Shown: positions 7,361 to 16,901, counted from the stretch's first letter. The stretch is DNA of 64,000 bases from an uncultured Jannaschia sp. (GCF_947494055.1 NZ_CANLTR010000003.1:124001-188000), one strand, 5' to 3'. The notes: generated from the letters alone by a model not told the origin. Numbers and translations: made by a program.

Positions 7361-10189
7361 ATGCCCCTGACCGATTACGACACCTACGACTTCGCCAACC
7401 GCCGCCATATCGGCCCCTCCCCGGACGAGATGGCGGAGATGCTGGAGGTCATCGGCTGCGACAGCCTCGACGCGCTGATCGACGAGACGGTGCCCAGGTC
7501 CATCCGGCAGGCCGAGCCGCTGCCCTGGCCGCAGATGACCGAACACGCGATCCTGTCGCGGATGCGCGATCTGGCGGCAAAGAACCGGGTGACGACGGCG
7601 ATGATCGGGCAGGGCTATTCCGACACGGTCACGCCGCCGGCGATCCAGCGCAACATCCTCGAGAACCCGGCCTGGTACACGGCCTACACGCCCTACCAGC
7701 CGGAGATCGCGCAGGGCCGGCTCGAGGCGCTCCTGAATTTCCAGACGATGGTCTCCGACCTGACCGGCCTGCCGGTGGCCAACGCCTCGCTCCTCGACGA
7801 GGCCACCGCCTGCGCGGAGGCGATGGTGATGGCGCAGCGTGCGGCGAAATCGAAGGCGGCGCGATTCTTCGTCCACGCGCGCTGCCATCCGCAGAACATC
7901 GCGGTCATGCGCACCCGGGCGGAGCCGCTCGGCATCGAGCTCGTGGTGGGCGAGGTCGAGGACCTCGATCCGGAGGCCGTGTTCGGCGCGATCTTCCAGT
8001 ATCCCGACACGCTGGGCGGCCTGCGAGACCTGACGCCCCAGATGCAGGCGCTGCACGACGCGAAGGCCATCGGCATCGTCGCGACCGACCTGCTGGCGCT
8101 CTGCCTCCTGAAGGAGCCGGGCGGGATGGGGGCCGATATCGCCGTCGGCTCCGCGCAGCGCTTCGGCGTGCCGCTGGGCTACGGCGGCCCGCACGCGGCC
8201 TTCTTCGCCTGCGCCGACGCGCTCAAGCGCACGATGCCGGGCCGCATCGTCGGCGTCTCCGTCGACAGCCACGGCAACAAGGCCTACCGCCTCGCGCTGC
8301 AAACCCGGGAGCAGCATATCCGGCGCGAGAAGGCGACCTCCAACGTCTGCACCGCGCAGGCGCTGCTGGCCGTCATGGCAAGCTTCTATGCCGTCTTCCA
8401 CGGCCCGAAGGGGCTTCACCACATCGCCACGCATGTCCATGCCCACGCGGTCGCGTTGCGCGACACGCTGTCGGGGGCCGGGTTCGACGTGGCGGAGGGG
8501 CCGGTCTTCGATACGCTCACTGTGCATGTCGGCGCGATGCGGGGGGTGATCTGGAACGCCGCGCGGGCGGAGGGTGTCACGCTCGGCCGCGTGGGTCAGG
8601 ACCGCCTGCGCATCGCCTGCGACGAGCTGACCGACGGGGACGTGCTGACCCGCGTGCTGCGCGCCTTCGGGATCGAGGCGCAGGTCGCGGCCACGCGCAC
8701 CGACATTCCGGCCGAGCTCAAGCGGCGGTCGGACTACCTGACCCACCCGATCTTCCACATGAACCGCGCCGAGGCGGAGATGATGCGCTACATGCGCCGT
8801 CTCGCGGATCGCGACCTCGCGCTCGACCGGGCGATGATCCCGCTCGGCTCCTGCACGATGAAGCTCAACGCTGCGGTCGAGATGATGCCGGTGACGTTCT
8901 CCGAATTCGGCCGCATCCATCCCTTCGCACCGACGGAGGACACGGTGGGCTACGCCGAGATGATCGCGGAGCTGTCGGCCCGGCTCTGCACGATCACCGG
9001 ATACGACGCGATGTCGATGCAGCCCAATTCCGGCGCGCAGGGCGAATATGCGGGGCTGCTGACCATCGCCGCCTATCACAGGGCGCGCGGCGACGACCGG
9101 CGCATCTGCCTCATCCCGACCTCCGCGCACGGCACCAACCCGGCCTCGGCGCAGATGGCGGGGATGAAAGTCGTGGTCGTCAAGGCGGCGGAGAACGGCG
9201 ACATCGACCTCGACGACTTCCGCGCCAAGGCGGAGGCGGCGGGCGACGACCTCGCCGCCTGCATGATCACCTATCCCTCCACCCACGGGGTCTTCGAGGA
9301 CAGCGTGCGTGAGGTCTGCGAGATCACGCACAGGCACGGGGGGCAGGTCTATCTCGACGGAGCGAACCTCAACGCGATGGTCGGCCTCGCCAAGCCCGGC
9401 GAGATCGGCGCCGACGTGAGCCACCTGAACCTGCACAAGACCTTCTGCATCCCGCATGGCGGCGGCGGCCCGGGCATGGGGCCGATCGGGGTGCGCGCGC
9501 ACCTGGCGCCGCATCTGCCGGGCCATCCGGAGACGGGGGGCACGATGCCCGTCTCGGCCGCGCCCTACGGCTCCGCCTCGATCCTGCCGATCAGCTATGC
9601 CTACGTGATGATGATGGGCGGGGCGGGGCTGACGCAGGCCACGAAGGTCGCGATCCTGTCCGCGAACTACATCGCCGCCCGGCTCGCCGGGGCCTACGAC
9701 GTGCTCTACAAGGGCCGGCGGGGCCGGGTGGCGCATGAATGCATCCTCGACACGCGGCCGTTCGACCGCGCGGCCAAGGTCACCGTGGACGACGTGGCCA
9801 AGCGGCTCATCGACAACGGCTTCCACGCGCCCACGATGTCCTGGCCCGTGGCCGGCACGCTGATGGTGGAGCCCACCGAGAGCGAGCCGAAGCCCGAGCT
9901 CGACCGTTTCGTCGACGCGATGCTGGCCATCCGCGAGGAGGTGGCCGCGATCGAGCGCGGCGAGATCGACCCGGCGAACAACCCCCTCAAGAACGCGCCG
10001 CACACGATGGAGGATCTGGTCCGCGACTGGGACCGGCCCTATTCGCGCGAGGCCGCCTGCTTCCCGCCGGGCGCGTTCCGGGTCGACAAGTACTGGCCCC
10101 CGGTGAACCGCGTCGACAACGTCGCGGGCGACCGCAACCTGGTCTGCACCTGCCCGCCGGTGGAGGACTACCTCGAGGCGGCGGAATAG
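7361..10189 (+). CDS. gcvP: Glycine dehydrogenase (decarboxylating), P protein
   Basis: A 942-residue single-chain PLP enzyme, the usual length of the fused homodimeric form rather than the split GcvPA/GcvPB type. N-terminal signatures include [26 protein letters not shown] and [12 protein letters not shown]. The PLP lysine is K693 in [20 protein letters not shown]. It decarboxylates glycine and loads the aminomethyl group on GcvH. The ATG at 7361 follows a 120-base gap after gcvH but lies on the same strand, so it is probably the last gene of the gcvTHP operon. Confidence 0.98.
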   Translation: MPLTDYDTYDFANRRHIGPSPDEMAEMLEVIGCDSLDALIDETVPRSIRQAEPLPWPQMTEHAILSRMRDLAAKNRVTTAMIGQGYSDTVTPPAIQRNILENPAWYTAYTPYQPEIAQGRLEALLNFQTMVSDLTGLPVANASLLDEATACAEAMVMAQRAAKSKAARFFVHARCHPQNIAVMRTRAEPLGIELVVGEVEDLDPEAVFGAIFQYPDTLGGLRDLTPQMQALHDAKAIGIVATDLLALCLLKEPGGMGADIAVGSAQRFGVPLGYGGPHAAFFACADALKRTMPGRIVGVSVDSHGNKAYRLALQTREQHIRREKATSNVCTAQALLAVMASFYAVFHGPKGLHHIATHVHAHAVALRDTLSGAGFDVAEGPVFDTLTVHVGAMRGVIWNAARAEGVTLGRVGQDRLRIACDELTDGDVLTRVLRAFGIEAQVAATRTDIPAELKRRSDYLTHPIFHMNRAEAEMMRYMRRLADRDLALDRAMIPLGSCTMKLNAAVEMMPVTFSEFGRIHPFAPTEDTVGYAEMIAELSARLCTITGYDAMSMQPNSGAQGEYAGLLTIAAYHRARGDDRRICLIPTSAHGTNPASAQMAGMKVVVVKAAENGDIDLDDFRAKAEAAGDDLAACMITYPSTHGVFEDSVREVCEITHRHGGQVYLDGANLNAMVGLAKPGEIGADVSHLNLHKTFCIPHGGGGPGMGPIGVRAHLAPHLPGHPETGGTMPVSAAPYGSASILPISYAYVMMMGGAGLTQATKVAILSANYIAARLAGAYDVLYKGRRGRVAHECILDTRPFDRAAKVTVDDVAKRLIDNGFHAPTMSWPVAGTLMVEPTESEPKPELDRFVDAMLAIREEVAAIERGEIDPANNPLKNAPHTMEDLVRDWDRPYSREAACFPPGAFRVDKYWPPVNRVDNVAGDRNLVCTCPPVEDYLEAAE

Positions 10190-10204
10190 AAGGCGCGGGG
10201 ACGC

Positions 10205-10233
10205 TTGACGGCGCTCCCGACCCCGGCCATATG
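10205..10233 (+). promoter_or_regulatory. Promoter of tRNA-Ala(CGC)
   Basis: TTGACG (10205-10210), a 17-base spacer and CATATG (10228-10233) form a near-consensus sigma-70 promoter. The C before TTGAC is typical of alphaproteobacteria. The start would fall near 10240, only a few bases before the mature tRNA 5' end at 10244, which is typical of tRNA genes. Confidence 0.7.
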
Positions 10234-10243
10234 GGGCGCCGTT

Positions 10244-10319
<76 letters not shown>

Positions 10320-10341
10320 TCTTCCTTGACGTTCAGCTGAC

Positions 10342-10385
10342 GCATTGACGTTGCACAGCCAATGCAGCACGCTCGTGCCGCATTG
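10342..10385. promoter_or_regulatory. Palindromic GCATTG/CAATGC boxes upstream of parA
   Basis: The boxes are GCATTG at 10342-10347, CAATGC at 10360-10365 and GCATTG at 10380-10385. The last two belong to a 26-base imperfect dyad, CAATGC-A-GCAC, a GCTC loop, then GTGC-C-GCATTG. The dyad ends 15 bases before the parA start codon and would cover its ribosome binding region in RNA or serve as an operator in DNA. TTGAC elements lie in the same stretch (10326-10330 and 10345-10349). Regulation of parA is inferred. Confidence 0.5.
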
Positions 10386-10400
10386 CAGCGTGAGGACGCC

Positions 10401-11039
10401 ATGGCCACCGTCATCACCTTCGCCCAGCAGAAGGGCGGGTCCGGCAAGACGACGCTGACCGCGAACGTCGCTGCCGAACTGGCCGCGCGGGGGCGGAGCG
10501 TCGCGCTGCTCGACAGCGATCCGCAGGGCTCGCTCGGGCGCTGGTTCATGACCCGCTACGACCGCGAGGACGGCGTCCGGGGCGACCTGACCTTCTCGAC
10601 GTCCTCGGCCTGGGGGATCGGTTACGAGGCCGGCAAGTACCGCGATAGCCACGACTTCGTACTGATCGACACGCCGCCCAAGATCGACGGCGACCTGCGG
10701 CCCGCGTTGAAGGCCTCGGACATGATCGTCGTCCCCGTCACGGCGAGCCAGGTCGATCTTTGGGCGACCGAAGGCGTGCTGGAACTCGCGGCGCGGGAGG
10801 GAAAGTTGCCTTTCGTCGTGATGAACCGGGCACGGGCGGGCACGAACCTCACGGCCTCGATCCGCGCGGCCCTGTCGAAGCTGGAGGCCGACGCGGCGGA
10901 GAGCGTCATCGCCAACCGCGTGGCCTATGCCGAGGCGATGGGCGCGGGGCAGGGGGTCTGCGAATACCCGGGCGCGAAGGTCGCGGCGGCGGAAGTGTCG
11001 GCGCTGGTCGACGAGATCCTCGCCCGGCTCGAGCGCTAG
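10401..11039 (+). CDS. Orphan ParA-family ATPase
   Basis: A 212-residue P-loop ATPase with the deviant Walker A motif KGGSGKTT at residues 11-18, VALLDSDPQGSLGRW (Walker A') and FVLIDTPPK (switch II/Walker B). This places it in the ParA/MinD/Soj superfamily, whose members position DNA or protein complexes by dimerising on the nucleoid. There is no parB partner next to it and it lacks the N-terminal HTH of plasmid ParA. The ATG at 10401 puts the P-loop at the usual position; a GTGAGGA run precedes it. It overlaps the 3' end of convergent kpsC by 4 bases. The cargo is unknown. Confidence 0.82.
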   Translation: MATVITFAQQKGGSGKTTLTANVAAELAARGRSVALLDSDPQGSLGRWFMTRYDREDGVRGDLTFSTSSAWGIGYEAGKYRDSHDFVLIDTPPKIDGDLRPALKASDMIVVPVTASQVDLWATEGVLELAAREGKLPFVVMNRARAGTNLTASIRAALSKLEADAAESVIANRVAYAEAMGAGQGVCEYPGAKVAAAEVSALVDEILARLER

Positions 11040-13000
11040 CGCCAGAGCCTTGCCCGCCCGGCCAGCATACGCTGGGCCGCTGCCAGCGCGCGGTTGATCC
11101 GCCCGGGAAGGGGGATCGGTCCGTGTGCCAGCCGGTGCACCGCGACTTCCGGCGGACAGGCCGTCCCGGTGAGGGGATCGAAGTAGCGGGGGTAGGCGAT
11201 CAGGGTGGCGTGGACGAGGGCGTCGAGCGATAGCCGCGCGCGCCGGCGGGGCGGTATCCGCCCGAGGTCGCGGGTCAGTCCCCAGCCCGCATAGAACGGC
11301 GCGCCGAGCGTGACGACAGGCACGTCCCGAAGCAGCGCCTCGAACCCGGTGAGCGAGGTCATCGTCCAGACCTCGTCCGCCGCCGCGATGAGCGCCACCG
11401 GATCGGCCCGGACGGCGACGAGATCGGCCTCCGATGCGTCGATGGCTCCGTCGCGTAGCCCGACCTCCACATCGGGATGCGGCTTGTAGACGAGGAATGC
11501 GTCGGGATTGGCGCGCCGGGCGGCGGCGAGGAGCGCGGCGTTGTCGGCCACTCCGGACGTGCCGAAGCGGATGGAGGCGTCGTCGGCGACCTGACCGGGC
11601 ACGAGGATCACGCGCCGGTCGGGCAGGGCCGGGACCGCCGCGCCGAGATTGTATTTCGACAGGCCGAGCGCGACGATGCGTCGGCGCAGGTCCCGCGCGC
11701 GGGTCAGGGCCTCGGGCGGCAACGTCGCGGCCTGCGTGATGGCGGTCTCGAGATCCGAGGGCCGGGACGGGTCGTAATACAGGCCCCGGCCATCGAGCAC
11801 GAGGGACAGGGGCGGGACCAGATCGGCGCCGAGGCCGCGGGAGCGCAGGAATCCGTCCTCGATCCGCGTCGCCTTCGCAGGCGCCTGGGCCATTCCCCAG
11901 ACGAGAGGCCGGCGGGCGGGATCGGCGCGATACGTCACCCGACCCGAGAGGAACCGGCGAACCGGCGCGCGCTTCCACAGATGCAAGCCCGGTGCGGACC
12001 AGCCTTCGCGATCCTCCCGCCAGGCGCGGGCGCGGGCCTCGAGGATGCGGATCACGTCGATCGCGTCGCAAAGACAGTCGCGGTGCGGGTCGTACCAGCG
12101 CGGATAGAGCAGCATCGCGCAGGCGAAGAGCTGTGTCCGCGTCAGCTGGCGCTGCCGCCGATCGACCGGCCGCCGCGCGTCGTCGAGGCTCCAGCCGGAC
12201 CAGAACGGCTGCCCGAAGGTGACGGGACGGTGCCCGTGCAGGATGGCCTCGAACCCGAGCTGGCTGCTCACCGTGTAGATCCGTGTCGCCCCCGTAAAGA
12301 GCGTCGCGGGGGGAAGGCGGCGCGTCTCCAGCGTTGTGCCGTGAACGGCGTCGGCCTCCGTGTAGTGGCCGGACCCGGCGGGGTGTGTCTTGACGACGAC
12401 GCGGGCGCCCGGGTTCTCCGCACGCGCGACCCGAAGCATCTCGTGGAACGTGTCGGCTGTTGCGCCGCCGAACGCGATCGACGCATCGCCATGCGTTTGA
12501 TCGACCACGAGCACGTAGCCCGGATCCGGCGGGGCCGGATCGTTCCGCGTGGCGGCGTACTTGGTGACGCCCGCGGCGACCATCTCCGCCATCGCGGCGC
12601 GGGCGCGGGCCATGAGGTCGCCGTCGTCGAAGGGATCCGTGGCGAGCAGCGTCTCGAGATCGGAGGGTCGGCTCGCGTCGAAATGCGCCGCCCGTCGGTC
12701 GATGACGAGCCCCAGTGGGCCATCCGCGCGTCCGCCGGTCCGACCGGGATGCAGGGAGCGGAGGAACGCGTCCTCGAAGCGCAGGACCGGCGCGCCCCGT
12801 CCCGCGGCCACCGCCTCGGCCCGCCGGGAGGTGCGCGCATGGCCCCAGACCGCGACCCATTCGCCGGTCCGCGGCAGGCCGGGCCGCAGGTCGATGCCGG
12901 AGAGTTCCGCGATGCGGCGGATGCGGGGCGACAGGAAGCCGCCGGTGACGTAGCGTGCGACGATCCGGCCGGGGGCCGGACCCTCCGGCGCGCCGGTCAC
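11036..13000 (-). CDS. kpsC: Capsular polysaccharide beta-Kdo transferase KpsC
   Basis: A 654-residue cytoplasmic protein with two homologous halves, as in KpsC. Each half carries a matching block: FEDAFLRS...ASRPSDLETLL in the first and IEDGFLRSRGLG...DPSRPSDLETAI in the second. Each also has a later GFEA(I/L)L...(V/L)GxPF(W/Y)xGW block. KpsC homologues add beta-Kdo linkers to the lipid carrier of ABC-transporter-dependent capsules. The start is GTG at 13000, one base after the TGA of the upstream KpsD-like gene, so the two are translationally coupled. It ends 4 bases inside the convergent parA. Kdo specificity is taken from the family. Confidence 0.9.
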   Translation of the reverse strand: MTGAPEGPAPGRIVARYVTGGFLSPRIRRIAELSGIDLRPGLPRTGEWVAVWGHARTSRRAEAVAAGRGAPVLRFEDAFLRSLHPGRTGGRADGPLGLVIDRRAAHFDASRPSDLETLLATDPFDDGDLMARARAAMAEMVAAGVTKYAATRNDPAPPDPGYVLVVDQTHGDASIAFGGATADTFHEMLRVARAENPGARVVVKTHPAGSGHYTEADAVHGTTLETRRLPPATLFTGATRIYTVSSQLGFEAILHGHRPVTFGQPFWSGWSLDDARRPVDRRQRQLTRTQLFACAMLLYPRWYDPHRDCLCDAIDVIRILEARARAWREDREGWSAPGLHLWKRAPVRRFLSGRVTYRADPARRPLVWGMAQAPAKATRIEDGFLRSRGLGADLVPPLSLVLDGRGLYYDPSRPSDLETAITQAATLPPEALTRARDLRRRIVALGLSKYNLGAAVPALPDRRVILVPGQVADDASIRFGTSGVADNAALLAAARRANPDAFLVYKPHPDVEVGLRDGAIDASEADLVAVRADPVALIAAADEVWTMTSLTGFEALLRDVPVVTLGAPFYAGWGLTRDLGRIPPRRRARLSLDALVHATLIAYPRYFDPLTGTACPPEVAVHRLAHGPIPLPGRINRALAAAQRMLAGRARLWR

Positions 13001-13001
13001 G

Positions 13002-14141
13002 TCAGTTGCCGACGGCCCCGGCCGTGTTCGCCGCGCGGGTCAGCTGGCCCAGCGAACCGAAGATCGCCGCGATGGACCGGTTCCAGCCGACGATCCCCGC
13101 CTCGGTCACGTAGATCGTGTCGCCGTCGCGGATCACGAAGTCGCGGGCGTCGAACATGCCCGTGGCTGCGGTCAGGTCGAGGACGTAGACCATCCGCTGC
13201 GTGCCGATCAGGTCGTCGCGGCCGAGCACCGCGCGGGCGATCGGCTCGGGCTCGTTACGCAGCACGAAGACGCCGGTCGGATTGGCGCGCAACGGGTCGA
13301 GCCCGCCGACCTGCGCCAGCGCCTCCACGGCGGAAAGCACCTCGGTCTCGAATTCGAGCCGCCTCTGCCCGCCGGTCGCGCCGAGCACGGTATAGGCCCG
13401 CGGATCGGCCTCGATGAAGATCGTGTCGCCGTCGCGCAGCGCAATGTCGGCGCCCGGATCGCGGTAGAGGTCGGCGAGATAGGCCGTCTCGGTCCGCCCG
13501 TCGCGGGTCACGCTGACCCGCGCGATGTCCGGATCGACGGCGACGCCGCCGGCCGCGGCGATCATCGCGGTCAGCGTGCGGGTCGGACGTTCGATGGGAT
13601 AGACGCCCTGTCCGGCCGCGCCGCCGACGATGCTGACCGTGGCCCCGTCGCCCGCGACGCGCTGCACCACGACCTGCGGATCGGGCGTCTGTTCCGCCAG
13701 ACGCGTCGTGATGATGCGGCGCAGGGCCTCGGGCGTGTTGCCGGCGGCGCGCAGCCGGCCGGCATAGGGAACGAAGATCATGCCGGAGCTGTCGACCTGA
13801 ACCTCGTTGATCGCCGAGGCGCCGGTGCCGCCCAGCAGCCCGTCCTCGACGTTCTCGTAAATGACGAGGCCGAGCGTGTCGCCCGGACGGATCGTGTCGG
13901 TGCCGATGGGCGGGGCGGTCCGGAACGCCGCGCTGAAGCCGAGGGCCGGCGTGACGGCGGTTGCGGCGATCACGCGGGGCGTGACGCCGACGACGAAGGC
14001 ATCCCCTTCGCGCAACACGGAGCCTGCGTAGATTTCGCGCTTGCTCGGACCCGAGCGCGGGATCGCACCGCAGCCGCTCACGAGGACGAGGATCAATGTG
14101 AGAGCGACCGCTTTCGCCCCGCTCGATGCCGATCTGCTCAC
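13002..14141 (-). CDS. Polysaccharide export outer-membrane lipoprotein (Wza/KpsD-like)
   Basis: A 379-residue protein with a lipoprotein signal (lipobox LVSGC) near the N-terminus. A Poly_export domain follows (GDTLGLVIYENVEDG, VDSSGMIFVPYAGRLRAAG) and then two SLBB-type repeats (GAAGQGVYPIERPTRTL; YTVLGATGGQRRLEF). It ends with a DGDTIYVTEAG block. It should form or line the outer-membrane capsule channel. It is shorter than E. coli KpsD and closer to the Wza/BexD size. The start is GTG at 14141 with GAGG about 8 bases upstream; the open frame extends to 14228 but that part is proline- and glycine-rich without homology. It lies between kpsS and kpsC on the same strand. Confidence 0.88.
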   Translation of the reverse strand: MSRSASSGAKAVALTLILVLVSGCGAIPRSGPSKREIYAGSVLREGDAFVVGVTPRVIAATAVTPALGFSAAFRTAPPIGTDTIRPGDTLGLVIYENVEDGLLGGTGASAINEVQVDSSGMIFVPYAGRLRAAGNTPEALRRIITTRLAEQTPDPQVVVQRVAGDGATVSIVGGAAGQGVYPIERPTRTLTAMIAAAGGVAVDPDIARVSVTRDGRTETAYLADLYRDPGADIALRDGDTIFIEADPRAYTVLGATGGQRRLEFETEVLSAVEALAQVGGLDPLRANPTGVFVLRNEPEPIARAVLGRDDLIGTQRMVYVLDLTAATGMFDARDFVIRDGDTIYVTEAGIVGWNRSIAAIFGSLGQLTRAANTAGAVGN

Positions 14142-14224
14142 GTGCCTGCCTCGCTGTCCGCTCGACCCCGGTTCAGGGCGTTGGCCCCCCGGTTTTTCCG
14201 GTGTTCGGCCGGCGCCACGTTGTC

Positions 14225-15508
14225 TCACCCGGACACCAATTTCAAGTTCTGTCGCGGCGCGGGGCGACCTGTTGCCAATTCGTCATAGGGGTCGAGCTCG
14301 GAGAGCATCATGTCGACCACCTGCCGCAGGAGCTGCCGCCGCCCGCGCGCGGAATAGAAGCCGCCGGCGATCTGGCTCGTTTCCAGCAGGTAGCGTCGGT
14401 AGGCGCGATAGGCGCGGCTGTTGGGGCGATGCGGGTCGGCGAAGAAATCGGCGACGCTCTGGCGGCTCAGGAATTCGGGCTTGTCGTAGACCGACCGTCC
14501 GAGCGCGAGGACCGGCAAGCCCCGCCAGAGCGCCTGCTGCGCGGCAGTGGAGTTCACCGTGACGGCCGAGCGCGCCTCGTTGAGGAGACCGGCGAGCTTG
14601 CCGCCGCGGAGGTAATGGACGCGGCCGGTTAGCCCGTGCCCGGCGGTGAGCGCGCGGATCGTGTCCCGGACCGGCGCGCGGTCGTCCTCGAGCGGGTGGG
14701 CCTTCAGGACGAGGTGATGATGCGCGGGGGCGCCGCGGGCGAAGCCTTCGACGACGGTGTCGAGGAACTCCGTCATCGACGCGAAGGGCGAATGGGCGCG
14801 GAAGCTCGCGTCGTGCGCGAGCTGCAGCAGGCCCAGATGATAGGGAAACCCCCCTCGGGTCACGCGACGCGTCGCGAGGCGTCGCTCGATCGAGGCCCAG
14901 GGCATGGTCAGGAGCCGGGCGAGATGGAGCCGGAACTCGCGCCCGACGCCGATCTGGCGGTGCGACCGGTAGGCCCGGTAGCGGTGCGGGCCGGCCAGGA
15001 TCGCCCCGTGGTAGAGCATGCCGTAGAAGACGTGATGGCGCATGTCGCCCCAGCGGGCGGGCGCGTCGGGCAGGTCGGGGTCGAGCGGGGCGATCGCGGC
15101 CTGCATCTCGGGCACCGCGATCTCCATCAGGCGGGAATTGCCATTGGCGCCGCCGCGCTCGTAGCTGACCCACCAGGGACGGAGGTAGCCCTCCTCAAAG
15201 ACGTGAACGCGCAGGCCCCGGATGCGGGCGAGGCGGATCGCTTCGGCATGGATGGGTCGGGTGTCGCCGTAGAGGACGAGGTCGGTGATGCCCTCGCGGT
15301 CCATGATCCCGGCGCAGGCGGCGGGCCAATCGGCCAAAGGCGCGTCGAAGGGCAGGTAGCTCGCCCGGTCGAACCAGAAGGCGGCGTCGCCCGCGTTGAA
15401 GCCGACGCGTTTCGTGTCGCATCCGGCGGCTGTGAGAAGCCGGCCTAGATGCTGGAAGAAGGGTCCGTGTGGACCCTGAAGGAACAGGAACCGGCGCGAA
15501 GGAGTCAT
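14225..15508 (-). CDS. kpsS: Capsular polysaccharide beta-Kdo transferase KpsS
   Basis: A 427-residue cytoplasmic glycosyltransferase. It opens with FLFLQGPHGPFFQHLGRLL and contains VHVFEEGYLRPWWVSYE, LVLKAHPLEDD and VTVNSTAAQQALWRGLPVL, all hallmarks of KpsS-type proteins, which start the Kdo linker on phosphatidylglycerol for capsule export. It is the first of three capsule genes read leftward (kpsS, the KpsD-like gene, kpsC). The start is the ATG at 15508. An 83-base gap separates it from the next gene. No polymerase or ABC transporter genes are adjacent. Confidence 0.92.
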   Translation of the reverse strand: MTPSRRFLFLQGPHGPFFQHLGRLLTAAGCDTKRVGFNAGDAAFWFDRASYLPFDAPLADWPAACAGIMDREGITDLVLYGDTRPIHAEAIRLARIRGLRVHVFEEGYLRPWWVSYERGGANGNSRLMEIAVPEMQAAIAPLDPDLPDAPARWGDMRHHVFYGMLYHGAILAGPHRYRAYRSHRQIGVGREFRLHLARLLTMPWASIERRLATRRVTRGGFPYHLGLLQLAHDASFRAHSPFASMTEFLDTVVEGFARGAPAHHHLVLKAHPLEDDRAPVRDTIRALTAGHGLTGRVHYLRGGKLAGLLNEARSAVTVNSTAAQQALWRGLPVLALGRSVYDKPEFLSRQSVADFFADPHRPNSRAYRAYRRYLLETSQIAGGFYSARGRRQLLRQVVDMMLSELDPYDELATGRPAPRQNLKLVSG

Positions 15509-15623
15509 CGGTGCAGCTATTCACCTGACGAAGCGTAAAGGAAGAGGGGTCGGCGCGTGGCCCGGCCCTTGCGGCAGGGATGCCACGGGTCTAGCACGGG
15601 CCGATCATTGCGGAGGGTTCTCC

Positions 15624-16226
15624 ATGTTCACGGGCATCGTCACCGATATCGGCACCGTCCGCGCGCTCGACCGGCGCGGCGACCTGCGCGTGCGGCTCGG
15701 CACCGCCTACGACACGGACGGGCTCGACCTCGGCGCGAGCGTGGCCTGCGACGGGTGCTGCCTCACGGTGGTGGATCGCGGGACCGACGCGACCGGCGGC
15801 TGGTTCGACGTCGATGTGAGCGCGGAGAGCCTGTCGAAAACGGCGCTGGGGACTTGGGAGACCGGCAGCCGGGTCAATCTGGAGCGGCCGTTGCGCGTGG
15901 GCGACGAGCTCGGCGGGCACATCGTGTCGGGCCATGTCGACGGCAAGGCGCGGATCGTCTCGATCACGCCGGAGGGCGAGTCGAAGCGCTTCGTCTTCGA
16001 GGCCCCGGCGGCGCTCGCGCGCTTCATCGCGCCGAAGGGCTCGGTCGCGCTCAACGGCACCTCGCTCACCGTGAACGAGGTCGAGGGCGCGCGGTTCGGG
16101 GTCAACATGATCCCGCATACCCAGACCGCGACGACTTGGGGAACGTCGAAGGTCGGCGACCTCGTGAACCTCGAGATCGACACGCTCGCCCGCTACGTCG
16201 CCCGGCTTGCGGAGTTGGCGGCCTAG
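15624..16226 (+). CDS. ribE: Riboflavin synthase alpha chain
   Basis: A 200-residue protein with two lumazine-binding domains. The first begins MFTGIVTDIGTV; the second contains DELGGHIVSGHVDGKARI and SVALNGTSLTVNEVEG. It dismutates 6,7-dimethyl-8-ribityllumazine to riboflavin. GGAGGG precedes the ATG at 15624. No FMN riboswitch is visible in the 115 bases upstream. ribB and ribH follow after two intervening genes, one of them on the opposite strand. ribD and a functional ribA are not in the window. Confidence 0.96.
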   Translation: MFTGIVTDIGTVRALDRRGDLRVRLGTAYDTDGLDLGASVACDGCCLTVVDRGTDATGGWFDVDVSAESLSKTALGTWETGSRVNLERPLRVGDELGGHIVSGHVDGKARIVSITPEGESKRFVFEAPAALARFIAPKGSVALNGTSLTVNEVEGARFGVNMIPHTQTATTWGTSKVGDLVNLEIDTLARYVARLAELAA

Positions 16227-16266
16227 GGCGGCCGGGTTCAAGTATTTTGGCCAAGAAGAAGGGGCG
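16219..16266 (+). repeat. Post-gene hairpin plus TATTTTGG element (copy A, divergent)
   Basis: CGGCC (16219-16223) and GGCCG (16230-16234) form a short hairpin spanning the ribE stop codon. It is followed by CAAGTATTTTGGCCAAGAAG and a G-run. The AT-rich island resembles, but is not identical to, the two identical copies at 20163-20185 and 25645-25667. All three lie directly after a stop codon behind a GC-rich hairpin. The likely role is transcript termination or 3'-end protection, but this is not shown. Confidence 0.4.
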
Positions 16267-16325
16267 GGGTGGCCCTTGCGCTCCGGCGGCGCGCATGCGG
16301 TGATCGCGCTCGAAGGAGCGCGCCC

Positions 16326-16883
16326 ATGACTCAGACCCCCGGTATCGGACACAATTCACGGCAGGATCTCGACGGATACGCGAGTCGTCTGGTGCTCTGG
16401 CGGACGGCGCGGGCGGATCTGATCGGGAAGGCGATGCCGATCGAGGTCGTGCGGATGCGCGTACGCCAGGCGAACGCGCTGGGTCTGTCCTACAAGACCT
16501 ATGCGGGCGTGCGGGCCGCGTCGGGTCGGGACATCGTGGCGCTGCTCTTCTCGTCGAACGCGCTCGGCATGATCCGGCGGGCCGAGGTCGAGGCGGCGCG
16601 GGCGGCGAAGCTCGCCGACGTCGCGGCGGTGCGGGGCGTGCTGGTGCATCCGCCGCTCGCCGCCACCGCCCCCGAGCCGCTCGACTGGGCCGAGGACGCG
16701 CCGCGCTTCGACGAGCGCTGGTCCGTCATGCGCGACCGGCTGCGCACGGCGCTCGTCCGGCACGCCTTGCCGGCGGACGGCGTGCTGATGATCGGGGAGA
16801 CCTCGTTCGAGGCGAGCTGGTGCGCGGCGGCGCGTGCCGCGGGATACGTGCGGGGCGAAGTCTATTTCGGGTCGCCCGAATGA
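16326..16883 (+). CDS. Conserved hypothetical protein with N-terminal GIGHNS motif
   Basis: A 185-residue protein of unknown function. It begins MTQTPGIGHNS; a GIGHN motif near the N-terminus recurs in small alphaproteobacterial proteins of unclear role. The rest is Ala/Arg-rich and mostly helical. It includes VVRMRVRQANALGLSYKTYAGVRA, which could be a helix-turn-helix-like segment, and AADGVLMIGETSFEASWCAAARAAGY-type sequence near the end. There is no signal peptide or membrane segment. The start at 16326 has GAAGGAG about 9 bases upstream. It lies between ribE and a Nudix gene. I do not recognise a function. Confidence 0.7.
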   Translation: MTQTPGIGHNSRQDLDGYASRLVLWRTARADLIGKAMPIEVVRMRVRQANALGLSYKTYAGVRAASGRDIVALLFSSNALGMIRRAEVEAARAAKLADVAAVRGVLVHPPLAATAPEPLDWAEDAPRFDERWSVMRDRLRTALVRHALPADGVLMIGETSFEASWCAAARAAGYVRGEVYFGSPE

Positions 16884-16901
16884 GTGGAGCCGACGCCGCG
16901 A

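Noticed and set aside
15509-15623. Possible FMN riboswitch upstream of ribE
   Set aside because: The conserved FMN-aptamer core sequences are absent from this 115-base region.
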